NCBI GenBank assembly: GCA_009760855.2
Contig: WPIO01000001.1
Coordinates: forward strand, 21,048,501-21,112,500
Source of the DNA: Cristatella mucedo
Taxonomy: Eukaryota > Bryozoa > Phylactolaemata > Cristatellidae
Direction: 5' to 3'
Length of the DNA stretch: 64,000 bases
Of the stretch, positions 61,016-64,000 are shown one piece after another (the first letter of the stretch is position 1; every line of letters begins with the position of its first letter). The notes under the pieces are model-generated. The model did not search any database and had not been told where the DNA came from. It saw only the letters and a list, made by a program, of their open reading frames with translations. Made by a program: the position numbers and the translations under genes.

Positions 61016-63235
61016 TTAGAGTGCAATCGACGGCAATGGCCTGGGAAAATATGGAAATCTACTACGGTCCATTAAAAATAGACTGGACGCTGCTAGGAGA
61101 CGCTCCCATTTAGATTTCTCGTTACTGCATACTCTATTTTTGATGCACCCAGGGAATGCCATTGCAAATGCTAGCTCTCGGTCGCTGCATTGCAATCAAC
61201 GGCAATAGCTCATGCCAGTACACCAATCTTCTGCAATCCATCGCAAATCGAGTTCATATGAGCTGTGCAAAGCTAAAGTACACATCAGGTATAGAGCTAC
61301 ACTTTTTTAAAGTACGATGTAATAACTGATGTAATACCAGCATTGCAATCAAAGCCGGGCTATTGCCGCCGATTGCCATGGATTGCCCTCGAATGTACTT
61401 TCGCGATTTGTTGAAAGGATGCGGTTGCACTTTTAATACAACGCACTGTAATACCTAAGAAAAGCTGGAGCTTCTCTCAGCAACTTTCGGTAAATTTGTG
61501 ACGGACCGTTATGGATTGGCGTATTTCCTCCGGCCATTGCCGACGATTGCTATTAATTGCTCGCAATGGTGTGTTCGCGATTTGTTGAAAGGATATCCTT
61601 GCACTTTAAGTACAGTGCGCCTTGATACGTAAGAAAAGCTTGAGCTTGGCCCAGTCGCTTTCCAGGGATTTGCGATGGATCATAATGAATTGCCGTATTT
61701 GCCCTGGCCATTGCCGTCGATTCCTATGCATCGTCCCAGATTGAACTCACGGAGTGAGTTGAAAGTATGTGAGCACGCAGTAAGATGTTACGTGGAGTGA
61801 GAGTTGGAGCTTGGTGCAGCCGATTTCCCGTCGATTCGCCATGGATTTCGGTATTGGCCTTTCGATTGCTGTCGATTGCCATGCATTGTTGACAACTAAC
61901 TGAAAAATAGCTTGAAACTCCACGGTTTCACTTTGAACAAAATGAAATATTAAATTAAATTACAATTGGAGCTTCAAGCAGCCAATTTGTGGTCGATTTG
62001 TCACGGATTGTAGTGGATCGGTGCTTCGAGCTGAGTCATTGCCGTAGATTGCCATTGATTGCCCGAGATTGTACGAGTGTAATTGGGGAAAATGACGTGG
62101 CTGCACTTTAAACTGTGTGCTCTGTAATATGCATTCAAAATTGGAGGATTGAGAAACCAATTTCGAGGCATTTTGCATCGGATTGCCGTAGATTTTGGTT
62201 TGGCCCGGGCCATTGCAGTCAATTGCAGTGGATTGCTGCCGAATGATGGAGGCAATTATAGTTAAATTGTGCGATTACACTATAAATTAAAGCGTAGAGC
62301 AGCGTGCAATCATAATTAGAGCTTCTAGTGAGCGCGTTCTGGTCGCTTTGCGGTGGATTGTAGCGGATTGAAGTGGATTGCAGTGCAGTGCATGAGAACG
62401 CGCATGCACAATAGAGTGAGTTTTTTTAGTTCAATTTTAACTAGTCTTATATGAGATAGTCTAGTCTTATATGCAATGCAAATTTTACAGCTTCACGTTG
62501 GCGATTTGAGGATTATTTACAGTGGAATAGAGTGGATTTCGGTATTCTCCCAGGTCGTTTCGGGTGATCGCCTCGAATTGCCAGAGTGGGTGCACAGTTG
62601 TTTCATTAATTTCAAGTGGGTGTGGACACAACACAATGCGCTTTAATATACAATATAAACTGGAGCTTGGCGCAATTTATTTCTAGTCGTTTTGCGGTGG
62701 ATTGGAGTGGATTTCGGTATTGGCCATGGCTATTGCAGTTGATTGCAGCACATTGCATGAGAACGCCCGTGCCAATCCAAGTGAAATTTTATGAGTGCAA
62801 TTGTCTCTGAGTGTGCTGTCATATGCAGTCAAAAAAGGAGCTTTCAAACAGGATTTTTGTTGTTCTGAGGTGTAATGCAGTGGATTGCGGTATTGGCCCG
62901 GGACGCTGCAATCTTATTTCAGTAAACTTTGTGAGAACTCGTGAGCAGAATCTCGCGAAATTTTCTGGGAACATTTTAAATGTAGTGTAGTTTGATATTT
63001 TAAACTTATTGCAGCTTTGCGAAGCTGATTTGTGGTGGATTTGTGGCGCTGCATCTCATTTGCATAAGTACTCGTGCCCACAATGACGTGAAATTTGGTG
63101 GACGGATCAAATCGAAGGTGGACTAGAATATCCACCAAAATTTTTAGCTCGGCATTGCCAATGTCCTGTCAATTTTAGCCTAATTAGAGTGAATTGTGGT
63201 GGATGGTGGATTTCGGTAAATCGACGAATCCAGTT
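61015..63235. repeat. Degenerate ~173-bp tandem repeat (satellite-like), about 13 copies
   Basis: A core like GATTGCCATGGATTGCC recurs at about 61023, 61197, 61371, 61545, 61719, 61874, 62047, 62219, 62377, 62567, 62740 and 62910. Spacing is mostly 172-174 bp. Other parts (AAAAGCTGGAGCTT, CGATTTGTTGAAAGGATG) recur with the same period. No coding potential. Confidence 0.8.
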
Positions 63236-63239
63236 TAGT

Positions 63240-64000
63240 AGACCTAGCTAGTTTAAAGTCTGTGGTAAACCTACCGCAGTCCGTCCTGGCGAGGTCGCAC
63301 AGTGCGCTCAGTCAGTGATGCAAGCTCGTCGAGCATGTCAGCTACTGTCGTGCTGTATCGTTCTACCAGTGATGACAGGTCGCAAGGGGGATTGAGTAGC
63401 AGTGGCGAAGAAGATATTTTTGAGTGGCCAACATCGAGGTCAAGGGTCGAGAGATTTCGCGATTCAAAGGCGACTGTAGAGTCGGAGGAGGGCACACACT
63501 ATAGACGGAATGAGATCTACATGTGCTCAGATACCCAGAATTAGTAACAACAGATTACAATAATAAAAAGTTGTAGGAGAAATTTGGCCGAGCATGTGAC
63601 CTTTGTTGCGAGTAGGGTCATGCACATGAGCCACAAGAGAAATGAGCCAGTCAGTGCACAAAATGTGGCACTTACGGAGTCAGATAAATTATCAAAATGA
63701 AGGTTGAAATCACCCATAACGAGGAAAGATCGATTTCTTGCACATAGAATTGAATGAGATCAGAAAAATCTAATCGAAAGAAGGGTTTGGTACCTGGAGG
63801 GGTGGGGCGATAGACCACTGCCACCACTGGCCGCTTGTTGTCTGATGAACTCAAAACAAGAGGTTCGTAAGACTGCTTTGAGGGGCCAGCAAAAAACGGT
63901 TTGAAATTGGAAGAACCTTCAGGAACCGTCAGAAATGGTTGCTGCATTTCGCCTGCCGCCTCATGATGTGATTCCTATTTGACGAGCTTGCAGTGTCTCA
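63240..64000 (-). mobile_element. LINE-C, endonuclease part, cut by window edge
   Basis: On the minus strand, a 91-codon frame (63947-63672) reads RPVVAVVYRPTPPGTK, followed across a frameshift by VMGDFNLHFDN, endonuclease motifs of non-LTR elements. The stretch 63243-63350 matches the LINE-C copy at about 22233-22330. Confidence 0.8.

Noticed and set aside
61015-63235. Centromeric satellite
   Set aside because: The monomer length is suggestive, but the array is short, degenerate and inside a LINE; nothing in the sequence shows centromere function.

Overview
This is a metazoan nuclear window: intron-rich genes with GT-AG splice sites, modular phase-1 exons, animal-type retroelements and long microsatellites. 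The species cannot be named from the sequence. An invertebrate is likely, given short introns and CR1/L2-like elements. All exon calls below are manual. They rest on reading frame, splice dinucleotides, phase continuity and family resemblance; no transcript data were used.

Region 1 (1-2810) has no recognised exon. It holds the 3' tail of a non-LTR retrotransposon at the left edge and two related ~315-bp solo-LTR-like elements, one with a perfect 5-bp target duplication.

Region 2 (2811-40874, + strand) is the C-terminal half of a giant LDL-receptor-related protein, best read as an LRP1 orthologue. I resolve 39 exons. Their spliced length (6917 nt) keeps one open frame of 2304 complete codons to a stop. 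The domain order is EGF, 10 LDLa, 2 EGF, YWTD propeller, EGF, 11 LDLa, 2 EGF-like, YWTD propeller with an internal RGRR furin-like site, ten EGF-like repeats, one transmembrane helix, and a cytoplasmic tail with NPLY and an acidic dileucine. This matches clusters III and IV and the beta-chain of vertebrate LRP1. The 5' half lies upstream of the window. Its introns carry CT, GT and CA microsatellites, LINE and SINE copies, and a mostly decayed LINE pair (19.5-23.3 kb).

Region 3 (40.9-49.3 kb) is intergenic. It holds a broken hAT-like transposase with AT-rich palindromic subterminal repeats, SINEs, fragments of two LINE families, and a CpG-dense island (44.75-45.9 kb) of unknown role.

Region 4 (49382-57251, + strand) is a complete nine-exon OLA1 gene (Obg-like ATPase, 398 aa). 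A LINE copy with an intact 267-codon C-terminal ORF sits antisense in intron 1, and a Tc1/mariner remnant and a second LINE family sit in intron 2.

Region 5 (57.3-64.0 kb) is repeats: a LINE-D tail, then an antisense LINE-C running off the right edge. That LINE is interrupted by a SINE with a 7-bp target duplication and by about 13 degenerate copies of a ~173-bp tandem repeat.

The two genes are functionally unrelated (endocytic receptor versus cytosolic ATPase). No operon, CRISPR array, rRNA or convincing functional tRNA gene was seen. The most informative findings are the conserved LRP1 processing and domain plan, and a SINE whose 3' tail resembles that of the resident LINE.
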